Origin: Rhipicephalus microplus
Taxonomy: Eukaryota; Arthropoda; Arachnida; Ixodida; Ixodidae
NCBI RefSeq assembly: GCF_043290135.1
Contig: NW_027464603.1
Coordinates: 4,627,501 to 4,691,500 of the forward strand
Direction: 5' to 3'
Length of the DNA: 64,000 nucleotides
A program made the translations under genes and the position numbers. The number at the start of each line of letters is the position of its first letter. Position 1 is the stretch's first letter. The notes under the pieces were generated by a model that saw only the letters and a list, made by a program, of their open reading frames with translations, had not been told where the DNA came from and searched no databases. Below, piece by piece: positions 1 through 11,545 of this stretch.

Positions 1-389
1 CACCACAATTAGAAACGCAACAACTAGAAACTCCACACCTAGAAACTCCGCAACTAGAAACTCCACAACTAGAAACTCCACAACTAGAAACTATGCAACT
101 AGAAACTCCGCAACTAGAAACTCCACAGCTAGAACGTCCGCAACTAGAAACTCTGCAACTAGGAACTCTGCAACTAGAAACACCAATGCTAGAAACTCCA
201 CAACTAGAAACTCCACAACTAGAAACTCCACAACTAGAGACCACAACTAGAGACTCCGCAACTAGAAACTCCCCAGCTAGAAACTCCGCAACTAGAAACT
301 CCGCAACTAGAAACTCCACAACTAGAGACTCCGCAACTATGAACTCCACAACTTGAAACTCTGCAACTCGAAACTCTGCAACTAGAAAA
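1..389 (+). repeat. End of a higher-order block upstream of H1
   Basis: This partial block ends just before the first K marker cassette. It matches the ends of later blocks: 93-356 corresponds to 3951-4214 (offset 3,858), 24785-25048 (offset 24,692) and 41867-42130 (offset 41,774). It carries the GCTAGAACGTCCG variant near 128 and a 13-bp monomer in the paired AGAGACCACAACTAGAGAC stretch near 234-255. The array clearly continues beyond the left edge of the window. Confidence 0.85.
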
Positions 390-530
390 TTCCTAACTAG
401 AAACTACACAACTACAATCTCCACAACTCGAAACTCCGCAACTACAAAATCCACAACTAGAAACTCCACAACTGGGAACTCCGCAACTAGAAAATGTACA
501 GCTAGAAACTCGAAAACTAAAAACTCCAAC
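390..530 (+). repeat. K marker cassette (block boundary marker)
   Basis: This run of unusual monomers is used here to define blocks. In order it has TTCCTAACTAG, ACAACTACAATCTCC, CTACAAAATCC, CAACTGGGAACTCC, GAAAATGTACAGC, a CTCGAAAACTAAAAACTCC pair and a 13-bp monomer ending CTCCAACTAG. Full copies start at 390, 4248, 11546, 18456, 25082, 35836 and 42164, with a chimeric one at about 28418. Related forms exist: GAAAATCTACAACTAG with AAAAAGTCC (near 3010, 28090, 40925, 46980, 55070), CTTAGAACTCC forms (near 3435, 23970, 24270, 41355), and ACAACTATAAACTCG forms limited to D units and their neighbours (near 48300, 51080, 56395, 59175, 61865). Confidence 0.8.
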
Positions 531-917
531 TAGAAACTCCACAACTAGAAACTCCGCAACTAGAAAACTCCGAAACTAGAAACTCCACGACTAGACACTC
601 AAAACTTGAGACTCCGCAACGAGAGACTTCGCAACTAGAAACTCTGCAACTAGAAACTGCACAGCTAGGAACTTGCAACTCGAAACTCTGCAACTAAAAC
701 TCCGCAACTAGAAACTCCACAGCTAGAAACTCTACAACTAGAAACTCCACATCTAGAGACTCCACAACTAGAAACTCCATGACTAGAAACTCCACAATTA
801 GAAACTCCACAGCTAGAAACTCCACAACTTCAGACTTTGCAACTAGAAACTCGGCAACTAGAAACTCAACAACTAGAAACTCCACAACTAGAAACATCAC
901 AACTAGAAACTCCACAA

Positions 918-962
918 CTTGAAACACCACAACTAGATACTCCGCAACTACAAATTCCACAA
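918..962 (+). repeat. Three-monomer marker cassette (CTTGAAAC / CTAGATAC / CTACAAATT)
   Basis: Three variant monomers, CTTGAAACACCACAA then CTAGATACTCCGCAA then CTACAAATTCCACAA, appear as a fixed trio. Other copies start at 1143, 1787 and 2580, and the trio recurs in every block of the window. Most copies keep the order although spacing varies, so it is a founder segment spread by duplication rather than by chance mutation. Confidence 0.75.
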
Positions 963-1366
963 CTAGAAACTCCACAACTAGAAACTCCATAAGTAGAAAC
1001 TCCACAACTAGAAACTCCACAACTACAGACTCCACAACTAGAAACTCCACAGCTAGAGACTCCACAACTAGAAACTCCACAAATACGAACCCCACAACTA
1101 CGAACACCACAACAAGAAACTCCACAACTAGAAACTCCACAACTTGAAACACCACAACTAGATACTCCGCAACTACAAATTCCACAACTAGAAACTCCAC
1201 AACTAAACACTTCATAACTAGAAACTCCACAACTAGAAACTCCACAACTACAGACTTCACAACTAGAAACTCCATGCTAGAGACTCCACAACTAGAAACT
1301 CCACAAATACGAACCCCACAACTACGAACACCACAACTAGAAACTCCACAACTAGAAACTCCACAA
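918..1366 (+). repeat. Pair of ~225-bp units (15 monomers each)
   Basis: The variant CTTGAAACACCACAA starts at 918 and again at 1143, 225 bp apart, followed both times by CTAGATACTCC and CTACAAATTCC monomers. The rare ACAAATACGAACCCC variant repeats near 1081 and 1305, 224 bp apart; the missing base is a 14-bp monomer at ACTCCATGCTAG near 1270. So a 15-monomer unit is present in two tandem copies. The same pair recurs in the A and B blocks (for example near 4775-5225) and in H2. Confidence 0.75.
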
Positions 1367-4247
1367 CTTGAGACTTCGCAACTAGAAACTCCACAACTAG
1401 AAACACCACAACTACAGACTCCACAAATAGAAATTCTACAACTAGAAACTCCGCAACTAGAAACTCCACAACTATAGACTCCATAACTTGAAACTCCACA
1501 ACTAGAAACTCCACAACTACGAACCTCACAACCAGAAACTCCACAACTAGAAACTCCGCAACAAGAAACTCCACAGCTAGAAACTCCACAACTTGAGACT
1601 TCGAAACTAGAAACTCGGCAACTAGAAACTCCACAACTAGAAACTCCACAACTAGAAACTCCACAAATTGAAACGCCACAACGAGATACTCCACAACTAC
1701 AAATTCCACAACTAGAAACTCCACAACTAAAAACTCCGCAACTAGAAACTCCGCAACTAGAAACTCCACAACTAGAGACTCCATAACTTGAAACACCACA
1801 ACTAGATACTCCACAACTACAAATTCCACATCTAGAAACTCCAAATTTAGAAACTCTGCAACTTTAAACTCCACAACTAGACACTCTATAACTAGGAACT
1901 CCTCAACAAGAAACTCCACAACTACAGACTCCACAACTACAAACTCCACAACTAGAAACTCCACAACTAGAAACTCCACAACTAGAAACTCCACAACTAG
2001 AGACTCCAAAACTAGAGACTCCGCAACTAGAAACTCCACAGCTAGAAACTCCGCAACTAGAAATTCCGCAACTAGAAACTCCACCACTAGAGACTCCGCA
2101 ACTATAAACTCCACAACTTGAAACTCTGCAACTCGAAATTCTGCAACTAGAAACTCCACAACTAGAAACTCCACAACTAGAAACTCCACAACTAGACACT
2201 TCGCAACTAGAAACTCCACAACTAGACACTCCAAAACTAGAAAACTCCGCAACTAGAAACTCCACCACTAGACACTCAAAACTTGAGAATCTGCAACGAC
2301 AGAGCTCGCAACTAGAAACTCTGCAACTAGAAACTGCACAGCTAGAAACTTGCAACTCGAAACTCTGCAACTAAAACTCCGCAACTAGAAACTCCACAGC
2401 TAGAAACTTCACAACTAGAGACTCCACAACTACAAACTCCATGACTAGAAACTTCACAATTAGAAACTCCACAAGTAGAAACTCCACAACTTGAGACTTT
2501 GCAACTAGAAACTCGGCAACTAGAAACTCAACAACTAGAAACTCCACAACTAGGAACTTCACAACTAGAAACTCCACAACTTGAAACACCACAACTAGAT
2601 ACTCCGCAACTACAATATCCAACACTAGAAACTCCACAACAAGAAACTCCATAACTAGAAACTCCGCAACTAGAAACTCCACAACTACAGACTCCACAAC
2701 TAGAAACTCCACAGCTAGAGACTCCACAACTAGAAACTCCACAACTAGAGACCCCAAAACTAGAGACTCCGCAACTAGAAACTACACAGCTAGAAACTCC
2801 GCAACTAGAAACTCCGCAACTAGAAACTCCACAACTAGAGACTCCGCAACTATAAACTCCACAACTTGAAACTCTGCAACTCGAAACTCTGCAACTACAA
2901 AATTCCCAACTAGAAACTACACAACTACAATCACCGCAACTCGAAACTCCGCAACTACAAAATCCACAACTAGAAACTCCACAACTGGGAACTCCGCAAC
3001 TAGAAAATCTACAACTAGAAACTCGAAAACTAAAAAGTCCAACTAGAAACTGCACAACTAGAAACTCCACACATATAAATTCCACAACTTGAAACTCCAC
3101 AACTAGAAACTCCACAACCAGGAACTCCGCAACTAGAAAATCTACAACTAGACTCTTCGCAACTTGAAACTCCATAACTAGAGACTTCACAACTAGAAAA
3201 CTCCGCAACTAGAAACTCCACGACTAGACACTCCCCAACTTGAGACTCCGCAACTAGAAACTCTGCAACTAGAAACTCCGAAAGTAGAAACTCCACAACT
3301 TGAAACTCTGCAACTTGAAACTCTGCAACTAGTAAATGCCCTACTAGAAACTACACAACTAGAATCTCCGCAACTCGAAACTCCGCAACTACAAAATCCA
3401 CAACTAGAAACTCCAAAACCGGGAACTTCGCAACTAGAAAATGTACAACTAGAAACTCGAAAACTTAGAACTCCAACTAGAAACTCCACAACTAGAAACT
3501 CCGCAACTAGAAACTCCACAACTAGAAACTCCACAACTAGACACTTCGCAACTAGAAACTCCACAACTAGACACTCCACAATATAAAACTCCGCAACTAG
3601 AAACTCCGCAACTTAAAACTCCACAACTAGAGATTCCATAACTAGGAACTCCACATCTAGAAACTCCACAACTACAGACTCCACAACTACAAACTTCGCA
3701 ACTAGAAACTCCACAACCAGAAACTCCGCAACTAGAAACTCCACAACTAGAAGTTCCACAACCAGAGACTCAACGACTAGAAACTCCACAACTAGAAACC
3801 CAGCAACTATAAACTCCACAACTAGAAACTCAACACCTACAAATTCTACAACTTGAAACACCACAACTAGAAACGCAACAACTAGAAACTCCACACCTAG
3901 AAACTCCGCAACTAGAAACTCCACAACTAGAAACTCCACAACTAGAAACTATGCAACTAGAAACTCCGCAACTAGAAACTCCACAGCTAGAACGTCCGCA
4001 ACTAGAAACTCTGCAACTAGGAACTCTGCAACTAGAAACACCAATGCTAGAAACTCCACAACTAGAAACTCCACAACTAGAAACTCCACAACTAGAGACC
4101 ACAACTAGAGACTCCGCAACTAGAAACTCCCCAGCTAGAAACTCCGCAACTAGAAACTCCGCAACTAGAAACTCCACAACTAGAGACTCCGCAACTATGA
4201 ACTCCACAACTTGAAACTCTGAAACTCGAAACTCTGCAACTAGAAAA

Positions 4248-7200
4248 TTCCTAACTAGAAACTACACAACTACAATCTCCACAACTCGAAACTCCGCAAC
4301 TACAAAATCCACAACTAGAAACTCCACAACTGGGAACTCCGCAACTAGAAAATGTACAGCTAGAAACTCGAAAACTAAAAACTCCAACTAGAAACTCCAC
4401 AACTAGAAACTCCGCAACTAGAAAACTCCGCAACTAGAAACTCCACGACTAGACACTCAAAACTTGAGACTCCGCAACGAGAGACTTCGCAACTAGAAAC
4501 TCTGCAACTAGAAACTGCACAGCTAGGAACTTGCAACTCGAAACTCTGCAACTAAAACTCCGCAACTAGAAACTCCACAGCTAGAAACTCCACAACTAGA
4601 AACTCCACAACTAGAGACTCCACAACTAGAAACTCCATGACTAGAAACTCCACAATTAGAAACTCAACAGCTAGAAACTCCACAACTTCAGACTTTGCAA
4701 CTAGAAACTCGGCAACTAGAAACTCAACAACTAGAAACTCCACAACTAGAAACATCACAACTAGAAACTCCACAACTTGAAACACCACAACTAGATACTC
4801 CGCTACTACAAATTCCACAACTAGAAACTCAACAACTAGAAACTCCATAAGTAGAAACTCCACAACTAGAAACTCCACAACTACAGACTCCACAACTAGA
4901 AACTCCACAGCTAGAGACTCCACAACTAGAAACTCCACAAATACGAACCCCACAACTACGAACACCACAACAAGAAACTCCACAACTAGAAACTCCACAA
5001 CTTGAAACACCACAACTAGATACTCCACAACTACAAATTCCACAACTAGAAACTTCACAACTAAACACTTCATAACTAGAAACTCCACAACTAGAAACTC
5101 CACAACTACCGACTTCACAACTAGAAACTCCATGCTAGAGACTCCACAACTAGAAACTCCACAAATACGAACCCCACAACTACGAACACAACAACTAGAA
5201 ACTCCACAACTAGAAACTCCACAACTTGAGACTTCGCAACTAGAAACTCCACAACTAGAAACACCACAACTACAGACTCCACAACTAGAAACTCTACAAC
5301 TAGAAACTCCGCAACTAGAAACTCCACAACTATAGACTCCATAACTTGAAACTCCACAACTAGAAACTCCACAACTACGAACCTCACAACCAGAAACTCC
5401 ACAACTAGAAACTCCGCAACAAGAAACTCCACAGCAAGAAACTCCACAACTTGAGACTTTGAAACTAGAAACTCGGCAACTAGAAACTCCACAACTAGAA
5501 ACTCCACAACTAGAAACTCCAAAAATTGAAATGCCACAACTAGATACTCCACAACTACAAATTCCACAACTAGAAACTCCACAACTAAAAACTCCGCAAC
5601 TAGAAACTCCGCAACTAGAAACTCCACAACTAGAGACTCCATAACTTGAAACACCACAACTAGATATTCCACAACTACAAATTCCACATCTAGAAACTCC
5701 ACAACTGGAAACTCCGCAACTAGAAACTCCAACGCTAGAAACTCCACAACTAGAAACTCCACAACTAGAAACTCCACAACTAGAGACTCCAAAACTAGAG
5801 ACTCCGCAACTAGAAACTCCACAGCTAGAAACTCCGCAACTAGAAACTCCGCAACTAGAAACTCCAACACTAGAGACTCCGCAACTATAAACTCCACAAC
5901 TTGAAACTCTGCAACTCGAAATTCTGCAACTAGAAACTCCACAACTAGAAACTCCACAACTAGAAACTCCACAACTAGACACTTCGCAACTAGAAACTCC
6001 ACAACTAGACACTCCACAACTAGAAAACTCCGCAACTAGAAACTCCACCACTAGACACTCAAAACTTGAGACTCCGCAACGACAGAGCTCGCAACTAGAA
6101 ACTCTGCAACTACAAACTGCACAGCTCGAAACTTGCAACTCGAAACTCTGCAACTAAAACTCCGCAACTAGAAACTCCACAGCTAGAAACTTCACAACCA
6201 GAGACTCCACAACTACAAACTCCATGACTAGAAACTTCACAATTAGAAACTCCACAAGTAGAAACTCCACAACTTGAGACTTTGCAACTAGAAACTCGGC
6301 AACTAGAAACTCAACAACTAGAAACTCCACAACTAGGAACTTCACAACTAGAAACTCCACAACTTGAAACACCACAACTAGATACTCCGCAACTACAATA
6401 TCCAACACTAGAAACTCCACAACAAGAAACTCCATAACTAGAAACTCCGCAACTAGAAACTCCACAACTACAGACTCCACAACTAGAAACTCCACAGCTA
6501 GAGACTCCACAACTAGAAACTCTACAACTAGAAACTCCACAACAACGAACCTCACAACTAGAAACTCTACAAGTAGAAACTCCGCAACTAGAAACTCCAC
6601 AGCTAGAAACTCCACAACTTGAGACTTTGCAACTAGAAACTCGGCAACTAGAAACTCCACAACTAGAAACTCCACAAATTGAAACACCACAACTAGATAC
6701 TCCACAACTACAAATTCCACAACTTGGAAGTTCACAACTAGAAACTCCGCAACTAGAAACTCCACAACTTGAGACTCAACAACTTGAGACTTTGCAACTA
6801 GAAACTCGGCAACTAGAAACTCAACAACCAGAAACTCCACAACTAGAAACTTCACAACTAGAAACTCCACAACTTGAAACACCACAACTAGATACTCGGT
6901 AACTACAAATTCCACAACTAGAAACTCCACAACAAGAAACTCCATAACTAGAAACTCCGCAACTAGAAACTCCGCAACTAGAGACTCCATAACTAGGAAC
7001 TCCACAACTAGAAACTCCAAAACTACAGACTCCACAACTACAGACTCCACACCTAGAAACTCCACAGCTAGAGACTCCACAACTAGAAACTCTACGACTA
7101 GAAACTCCACAACTACGAACCTCACAACTAGAAACTCTACAAGTAGAAACTCCACAACTTGGGACTTCGCAACTTTAAACTCCACAACTAGAAACTCCGC

Positions 7201-10200
7201 AACTAGAAACTCCACAGCTAAAAACTCCACAACTTGAGACTTTGCGACTAGAAACTCGGCAACTAGAAACTCCAACTAGAAACTCCACAAATTGAAACAC
7301 CACAACTAGTTACTCCACAACTACAAATTCCACAACTTGAAAGTCCACAACTAGAAACTCCGCAACTAGAAACTCCATAACTTGAAACACCACAACTAGA
7401 TACTCCACAGCTACAAATTCCACATCTAGAAACTGCAAATTTAGAAACTCCGCAACTAGAAACTCCGCAACTTTAAACTCCACAACTAGAGACTCCATAA
7501 CTAGGAACTCCACATCTAGAAACTCCACAACTACAGACTCCACAACTACAAACTTCGCAACTAGAAACTCCACAACCAGAAACTCCGCAACTAGAAACTC
7601 CACAACTAGAAGTTATACAACCACAGACTCAACAACTAGAAACTCCACAACTAGAAACCCAGCAACTTGAAACACCACAACTAGAAACGCAACAACTAGA
7701 AACTCCGCACCTAGAAACTCCGAAACTAGAAACTCCACAACTAGAAACTCAACACCTACAAATTCTACAACTTGAAACACCACAACTAAAAACGCAACAA
7801 CTAGAAACTCCACACCTAGAAACTTCGCAACTAGAAACTCCACAACTAGAAACTCCACAACTAGAAACTATGCAACTAGAAACTCCGCAACTAGAAACTC
7901 CACAGCTAGAACGTCCGCAACTAGAAACTCTGCAACTAGAAACTCCAACGCTAGAAACTCCACATAGGAACTCCACAACTAGAAACTCCACAACTAGAGA
8001 CCACAACTAGAGACTCCGCAACGAGAAACTCCCCAGCTAGAAACTCCGCAACTAGAAACTCCGCAACTAGAAACTCCACAACTAGAGACTCCGCAACTAT
8101 GAACTCAACAACTTGAAACTCTGCAACTCAAAACTCTGCATTTAGAAAATTCCCAACTAGAAACTCCACAACTAAAAACTCCGCCACTAGAAACTCCGCA
8201 ACTAGAAACTACACAACTAGAGACTCCATAACTTGAAACACCACAACTAGATACTCCACAACTACAAATTCCACATCTAGAAACTCCAAATTTAGAAACT
8301 CCACAACTTTAAACTCCACAACTAGACACTCCATTACTAGGAACTCCTCAACAAGAAACTCCACAACTACAGACTCCACAACTACAAACTCCACAACTAG
8401 AAACTCCACAACTGGAAACTCCGCAACTAGAAACTCCACAACTAGAAATTCCACAACCAGAGACTCAACAACTTGAGACTCCACAACTAAAAACTACACA
8501 GCTAGAAACTCTACAACTTGAGACTTCGCAACTAGAAACTCGGCAACTAGAAACTCAACATCTAGAAACTCCACAACTAGAAACCCCACAACTTGAAACT
8601 CCACATCTAGAAACGCAACAACAAGAAACTCCACACCTAGAAACTCCGCAACTAGAAACTCCACAACTAGAAACTCCACAACTAGAAACTACGCAACTAC
8701 GAACCTCACAACTAGAAACTCTACAAGTAGAAACTCCACAACTTGGGACTTCGCAACTTTAAACTCCACAACTAGAAACTCCGCAACTAGAAACTCCACA
8801 GCTAAAAACTCCACAACTTGAGACTTTCCAACTAGAAACTCGGCAACTAGAAACTCCAACTAGAAACTCCACAAATTAAAACACCACAACTAGTTACTCC
8901 ACAACTACAAATTCCACAACTTGAAAGTCCACAACTAGAAACTCCGCAACTAGAAACTCCGCAACTAGAAACTCCACAACAAGAGACTCCATAACTTGAA
9001 ACACCACAACTAGATACTCCACAGCTACAAATTCCACATCTAGAAACTGCAAATTTAGAAACTCCGCAACTAGAAACTCCGCAACTTTAAACTCCACAAC
9101 TAGAGACTCCATAACTAGGAACTCCACATCTAGAAACTCCACAACTACAGACTCCACAACTACAAACTTCGCAACTAGAAACTCCACAACCAGAAACTCC
9201 GCAACTAGAAACTCCACAACTAGAAGTTCCACAACCACAGACTCAACAACTAGAAACTCCACAACTAGAAACCCAGCAACTAGAAACTCCACAACTAGAA
9301 ACTCAACACCTACAAATTCTACAACTTGAAACACCACAACTAGAAACGCAACAACTAGAAACTCCACACCTAGAAACTCCGAAACTAGAAACTCCACAAC
9401 TAGAAACTCAACACCTACAAATTCTACAACTTGAAACACCACTACTAAAAACGCAACAACTAGAAACTCCACACCTAGAAACTTCGCAACTAGAAACTCC
9501 ACAACTAGAAACTCCACAACTAGAAACTATGCAACTAGAAACTCCGCAACTAGAAACTCCACAACTAGAAAACTCCGCAACTAGAAACTCCACCACTAGA
9601 CACTCAAAACTTGAGACTCCGCAACGACAGAGCTCGCAACTAGAAACTCTGCAACTAGAAACTGCACAGCTAGAAACTTGCAACTCGAAACTCTGCAACT
9701 AAAACTCCGCAACTAGAAACTCCACAGCTAGAAACTCCACAACTAGAGACTCCACAACTACAAACTCCATGACTAGAAACTTCACAATTAGAAACTCCAT
9801 AAGTAGAAACTCCACAACTTGAGACTTTGCAACTAGAAGCTCGGCAACTAGAAACTCAACAACTAGAAACTCCACAACTAGGAACTTCACAACTAGAAAC
9901 TCCACAACTTGAAACACCACAACTAGATACTCCGCAACTACAATATCCAACACTAGAAACTCCAGAACAAGAAACTCCATAACTAGAAACTCCGCAACTA
10001 GAAACTCCACAACTACAGACTCCACAACTAGAAACTCCACAGCTAGAGACTCCACAACTAGAAACTCTACAACTAGAAACTCCACAACTACGAACCTCAC
10101 AACTAGAAACTCTACAAGTAGAAACTCCGCAACTAGAAACTCCACAGCTAGAAACTCCACAACTTGAGACTTTGCAACTAGAAACTCGGCAACTAGAAAC

Positions 10201-11545
10201 TCCACAACTAGAAACTCCACAAATTGAAACACCACAACTAGATACTCCGCAACTAGAAACTCCACAGCTAGAACGTCCGCAACTAGAAACTCTGCAACTA
10301 GGAACTCTGCAACTAGAAACTCCAACGCTAGAAACTCCACAACTAGAAACTCCACAACTAGAAACTCCTCAACTAGAGACCACAACTAGAGACTCCGCAA
10401 CTAGAAACTCCCCAGCTAGAAACTCCGCAACTAGAAACTCCGCAACTAGAAACTCCCCAACTAGAGACTCCATAACTTGAAAAACCACAACTAGATACTC
10501 CACAGCTACAAATTCCACATCTAGAAACTCCAAATTTAGTAACTCCGCAATTAGAAACTCCGCAACTTTAAACTCCACAACTAGACACTCCATAACTAGG
10601 AACTCCACAACAAGAAACTCCACAACTACAGACTCCACAACTACAAACTCCACAACTAGAAACTCCACAACTGGAAACTCCGCAACTAGAAACTCCGCAA
10701 CTAGAAACTCTACAACAAAAATTCCACAACCGGAGACTCAACAACTTGAGACTTCGCACCTAGAAACTCGGCAACTAGAAACTCAACAACTAGAAACTCC
10801 ACAACTAGAAACTCCACAACTAGAAACTCCACAACTTGAAACACCACAACTAGATACTCCACAACTACAAATTTCACAACAAGAAACTCCAAATTTAGAA
10901 ACCCCGCAACTAGAAACTCCGCAACTTAAAACTCCACAACTAGAGACTCCATAACTAGGAACTCCACATCTAGAAACTCCACAACTACAGACTCCACAAC
11001 TACAAACTTCGCAACTAGAAACTCCACAACCAGAAACTCCGCAACTAGAAACTCCACAACTAGAAGTTCCACAACTAGAGACTCAACAACTAGAAACTCC
11101 ACAACTAGAAACCCAGCAACTATAAACTCCACAACTAGAAACTCAACACCTACAAATTCTACAACTTGAAACACCACAACTAGAAACGCAACAACTAGAA
11201 ACTCCACACCTAGAAACTCCGCAACTAAAAACTCCACAACTAGAAACTCCACAACTAGAAACTATGCAACTAGAAACTCCGCAACTAGAAACTCCACAGC
11301 TAGAACGTCCGCAACTAGAAACTCTGCAACTAGAAACACCAATGCTAGAAACTCCACAACTAGAAACTCCACAACTAGAAACTCCACAACTAGAGACCAC
11401 AACTAGAGACTCCGCAACTAGAAACTCCCCAGCTAGAAACTCCGCAACTAGAAACTCCGCAACTAGAAACTCCACAACTAGAGACTCCGCAACTATGAAC
11501 TCCACAACTTGAAACTCTGCAACTCGAAACTCTGCAACTAGAAAA
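4248..11545 (+). repeat. Higher-order repeat block A1 (7,298 bp)
   Basis: The block runs from the K cassette at 4248 to the next at 11546. It has two close relatives. A2 follows directly (offset +6,820 near 5132, then +6,925, then +6,910), and A3 lies at offset +24,170 up to 5700 and +24,290 afterwards. The step at 5700/5701 is a clean 120-bp deletion (eight monomers) in A1, because the 29871-29990 segment of A3 is missing here. Stretches such as 6154-7275 and 9699-10385 differ from A2 and A3 by only occasional single bases by eye. Confidence 0.85.

Larger units (their letters stand above)
390..4247 (+). repeat. Higher-order repeat block H1 (3,858 bp)
   Basis: The block is delimited by two K marker cassettes starting at 390 and 4248. 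It is duplicated downstream as H2: bases 390 to about 1250 match at offset +24,692, and about 1263-3343 match at +25,081. The shift is explained by a 30-bp loss and a 419-bp tandem duplication in H2. The block contains a local pair of about 225-bp units (918-1366) and two further K-type cassettes, one near 2905-3045 and one near 3345-3483. The 14-bp monomers at the GCAACTAAAACTCCG site occur near 694 and 2371. Confidence 0.85.

Noticed and set aside
93..356. 87-codon plus-strand LETPQ open frame repeated at 3951, 24785 and 41867
   Set aside because: It switches from LETPQ to RNSTT at a 13-bp monomer, and it recurs because the block ends are duplicated. Its start codon is a chance CTATGC variant.
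4552..6153. 533-codon open frame on the minus strand (SCGVS then VVEFL pentapeptides)
   Set aside because: It is made only of satellite monomers, changes repeat pattern midway through an indel monomer, owes its length to the 120-bp deletion in A1, and its relatives in A2 and A3 are broken differently. No sign of selection on the protein.
6154..7275. 373-codon minus-strand open frame conserved in three or more blocks (also 13079-14200 and 30444-31565)
   Set aside because: Conservation comes from recent duplication of the whole block, not from coding. The other open frames over the same bases are equally conserved.
7304..7311. Perfect 8-bp palindrome AACTAGTT, repeated in block copies
   Set aside because: It is a single-base variant of the usual AACTAGAA, carried along by block duplication; too short to argue for a binding site.
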